Assembly: GCA_021805865.1 (NCBI GenBank)
Contig: JAJZDX010000020.1
Span: forward strand, 1 to 64,000
Origin: Pseudomonadota bacterium
Lineage (GTDB): Bacteria > Pseudomonadota > Gammaproteobacteria > Steroidobacterales > Steroidobacteraceae
Reading direction: 5' to 3'
Length of the DNA stretch: 64,000 nucleotides
The notes under the pieces are model-generated. The model was given only the letters and a program-made list of their open reading frames with translations, ran no database searches and was not told the origin of the DNA. This document shows, piece after piece, positions 61,770 to 64,000 of this stretch (the first letter of the stretch is position 1; each line of letters opens with the position of its first letter). The position numbers and the translations under genes were made by a program.

Positions 61770-62804
61770 TCAGCTTCGATCTTGTGGCAGCCGGACCCGG
61801 GAATGCTGAAACTCGATCATCCAGCCGGGATACTCGCTCGGCAGCGCACTCACCGCATCGAGCTCGGTGAGCTCATCGGCCGTGAGGCGCAGCTCCGCGG
61901 CGGCCAGGTTGTCATCGAGCTGCTCCAGCGTCTTCGCCCCGATGATCACCGAGGTCACGAAAGGCTTGGCGAGCACGTAGGCGAGGGCGAGGCGCGCCAC
62001 CGAGACCCCGCGGGCGTCGGCCAACCGGCGCATCACGTCCACGCAGTCGAACAGCCGGTCCCGATTCACCGGCGGGAAGTCGAAGGCGGCGCGGCGCGCG
62101 CCGGCCGGGCCCGCTCCGTCCCGGGTGAATTTGCCCGAGAGCAGGCCCCCGGCGAGCGGGCTCCACACCATCAGGCCGAGGCGCTCGGCCTGCAGCAGCG
62201 GGACGATCTCACGCTCGATGTCCCGCCCGGCGATCGAGTAATAGGCCTGCAGCGTCGCCGGGCGCATCCAGCCGTGCCGCTCGGCGATTCCAAGCGCCTT
62301 CATGAGGGCCCACGCCGACCAGTTGGACACGCCCACATAGCGGACGTGGCCCTGGCGAACCAGGTCCTCGAGCGCGCGCAGCGTCTCCTCGATGGGCGTC
62401 ACCTGGTCGAGACCGTGTATCTGGTACAGGTCGATGTAGTCGGTGCCCAGACGCCGGAGACTCGCCTTGATCCCGTCCAGGATGTGGCCGCGCGAGGCGC
62501 CGCGGTCGTTCACGCCCTTCCCGGTCGGACTGAACACCTTGGTGGCGAGCACCAGATCGCTGCGGGGCCGCCCGCAGTTGTGCATGGCCCGGCCGGTGAT
62601 TTCCTCGGCGAGGCCCTCGGAGTAGACGTCGGCGGTGTCGATGAAATTCACTCCGGCATCGAGCGCGCGGCCGACGATGCGATCGGCGAGCGATTGGTCC
62701 AGGCCGCCGATGGCCGACCAGTAGCCGCGGCCGCCGAAGGTCATGGTGCCGAGGCATATTTCCGAGACGAGCAGCCCGGTGTCGCCGAGTGTCCGATAGC
62801 GCAT
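61770..62804 (-). CDS. Aldo/keto reductase
   Basis: This 344-residue aldo/keto reductase opens MRYRTLGDTGLLVSEICLGTMTFGG and has VNFIDTADVYSEGLAEEI (Asp, Tyr), LVLATKVFSP (Lys), DLYQIHGLD (His) and SVIIGAKTLEQLDDNL. It belongs to the YghZ/voltage-gated-channel-beta-like group of reductases. The frame is open upstream into a decayed formaldehyde dehydrogenase, but ATG 62802-62804 gives the family N-terminus. It pairs with the SDR downstream. Confidence 0.91.
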   Translation of the reverse strand: MRYRTLGDTGLLVSEICLGTMTFGGRGYWSAIGGLDQSLADRIVGRALDAGVNFIDTADVYSEGLAEEITGRAMHNCGRPRSDLVLATKVFSPTGKGVNDRGASRGHILDGIKASLRRLGTDYIDLYQIHGLDQVTPIEETLRALEDLVRQGHVRYVGVSNWSAWALMKALGIAERHGWMRPATLQAYYSIAGRDIEREIVPLLQAERLGLMVWSPLAGGLLSGKFTRDGAGPAGARRAAFDFPPVNRDRLFDCVDVMRRLADARGVSVARLALAYVLAKPFVTSVIIGAKTLEQLDDNLAAAELRLTADELTELDAVSALPSEYPGWMIEFQHSRVRLPQDRS

Positions 62805-63019
62805 GATGTGTCTCCCGGGCCGCGCCTGTCGCATGGCGCAGGCGCTCGCCTCGTGCGGTAAGGGTGAGTCCGGATTGTATGCGCTGGTGCGCGAAAGGGA
62901 ATTCTCCGAAAGCCCTATCCGGAGATCTTCCGTGCGGCGCACCAGTGCCTTCATCGATCTGCCCGGATTCCCCGCCGCCGCCCGCCGCGGCCTTCTCCAA
63001 CGGCCCTCGGCGGGCCCGA

Positions 63020-63525
63020 TCTGCCACCGGGACGCCGCCGCCGCGAGCCCGACGGGACCGGTGCCGCTGCCGAGGACGGTCGAGCCCGTGGTGACCCCGG
63101 CGGACACGCAACCGTGATAGCCGGTCGGCAGGATGTCCGTGAGGCAGGGGAGGTCGAGGATCTTCTCCAGGGCCTGCGACTTGTCCGGGAAGCGCAGCAG
63201 ATTGAAGTCCGCGTATGGCACCATAACGTATTCGGCCTGCCCCCGACCCCTCCGCCCATATCCACACAGCCGTGAGCGCCGCCCGCGCGCTCCGGGTTGA
63301 CGCTCAGACAAACCCCGGTTGCGCCCTCCTTGCACGTCCGGCAGCGTCCGCAAGCGACGTTGAAGGGGACGGAGAGCAGGTCTCCGGCGGAAATGAACTG
63401 CACGTCACGACCGGCTTCGACCGCTTCGCCGGTGATCTCGTGCCCGAGCACGAGTCCGGGCGGGGCGGCCGTGAAGCGGGCGCTTGCCCATACGCGAGCT
63501 TCCGGGGTGGGCGGTCCTGGGTATA
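63020..63525 (-). pseudogene. Glutathione-independent formaldehyde dehydrogenase remnant
   Basis: The minus strand encodes FTAAPPGLVLGHEITGEAVE, FNVACGRCRTCKEGATGVC and VDMGG. After a shift in a five-C run at 63240-63244 it continues GQAEYVMVPYADFNLLRFPD, LPTGYHGCVSAGV and GTGPVGLAAAAS. This is the middle of a zinc-dependent, glutathione-independent formaldehyde dehydrogenase. The N-terminal catalytic-zinc region and the entire C-terminal half after the Rossmann loop are missing. Truncation at both ends shows that the gene is dead even if the homopolymer shift were an error. Confidence 0.82.
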
Positions 63526-63587
63526 CTGGCTTTCCCGAGGCACATTTGAAGCTCGAGGCGGGCGCATGCGTCCATGGGGCGGATCAC

Positions 63588-64000
63588 GTGAGTACCGAGC
63601 TTTTGTTCCGGGAAGATGCCTATCTCCAGAGCGCCTTGGCTCGCGTCGTCGCGGTGCACGAGCGCGGCATCGAGCTCGATCGCACGATCTTTTATCCGCT
63701 CGGAGGCGGCCAGCCGGGCGATAGCGGGGTATTCGTGCGGGAGAATGGCGACAGGATAGCAATCGCCGACACCCGCAAGGGCGAGGCGCCGGGCAGCGTG
63801 CTGCACGTTCCCGCGGCGGGCGCCTCACGCCCTGAGCCCGGTGAGTGCCTGACGCTGGAGCTCGACTGGGGCCGCCGCTACTCGCTCATGCGCCTGCACA
63901 CGGCGCTGCACCTGCTCTCCTGCGTCGTCATCGCTCCGGTATCCGGCGGAAATATTGCTCCGGACAGAGCGCGCCTGGACTTCGACATCGACATGAGTCT
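63588..64000 (+). CDS. AlaX-type alanyl-tRNA editing protein (partial)
   Basis: The frame from GTG 63588 runs off the right edge after about 137 residues. It encodes the editing domain of AlaX/AlaRS: TIFYPLGGGQPGDSG, then MRLHTALHLLSCVV with the zinc-binding HxxxH. These stand-alone proteins hydrolyse mischarged Ser- or Gly-tRNA(Ala). The DIDMS segment continues past the edge, so the C-terminal part and the second zinc ligands are not visible. Confidence 0.85.
   Translation, partial: MSTELLFREDAYLQSALARVVAVHERGIELDRTIFYPLGGGQPGDSGVFVRENGDRIAIADTRKGEAPGSVLHVPAAGASRPEPGECLTLELDWGRRYSLMRLHTALHLLSCVVIAPVSGGNIAPDRARLDFDIDMS

Overview
The window is GC-rich, densely coded DNA from a Gram-negative, respiring bacterium. 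It carries lipoproteins, an Omp85-type outer-membrane barrel, periplasmic c-type cytochromes, sigma-54 activators and a hopanoid pathway. Gene content (XoxF-type alcohol oxidation, SoeABC sulfite oxidation, hopanoids made through a single-enzyme squalene synthase and a type I Idi) fits a proteobacterium, most plausibly a gammaproteobacterium. No rRNA or tRNA gene was seen to fix the taxonomy.

Region 1 (1-13.8 kb) is an alcohol/formaldehyde oxidation island. It holds a partial AcoR-type sigma-54 activator at the left edge, glutathione-dependent formaldehyde dehydrogenase (frmA) with Gfa, and a XoxF-like PQQ dehydrogenase. These are followed by a XoxJ-like binding protein, a diheme cytochrome c, a second PQQ dehydrogenase behind a textbook -24/-12 sigma-54 promoter, and a monoheme cytochrome c. 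Both quinoproteins carry the second Asp that marks lanthanide use. The island ends with a sulfotransferase coupled to an HpnL-like membrane protein, and a full-length AcoR-type activator.

Region 2 (13.8-30.5 kb) is a hopanoid super-cluster. The minus-strand arm is hpnI-hpnJ-hpnK-hpnL plus a ferritin-like di-iron protein. The plus-strand arm is idi-hpnH-ispA-sqs-shc-hpnG-hpnA. An Omp85-like barrel, hpnB and a phosphopantetheinyl transferase follow. Together these encode most steps from IPP through squalene and hopene to ribosylhopane and the glucosamine/cyclitol-ether bacteriohopanetetrols.

Region 3 (30.5-42.6 kb) is ordinary chromosome: an M28-family lipoprotein that has lost metal ligands, sixA, a 3-hydroxyisobutyrate-dehydrogenase-like enzyme, an SDR, small proteins, and a LysR gene followed by soeABC (cytoplasmic sulfite dehydrogenase).

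Region 4 (42.6-59.8 kb) is accessory DNA. ISL3/IS630 transposase debris precedes a complete type II Wadjet operon (jetABCD). A fifth, translationally coupled gene keeps only the SWIM zinc-finger front of a SNF2-type helicase. After it come a LysR gene, a broken SDR, a TnpB remnant bracketed by near-identical direct repeats, an aldo/keto reductase, frameshifted HPP and AhpD-like genes, an AAA ATPase with a damaged nuclease-like motif, and another transposase fragment.

Region 5 (59.9-64 kb) has an AraC regulator facing an SDR and an aldo/keto reductase, a decayed glutathione-independent formaldehyde dehydrogenase, and the start of an AlaX-type tRNA-editing protein cut by the window edge.
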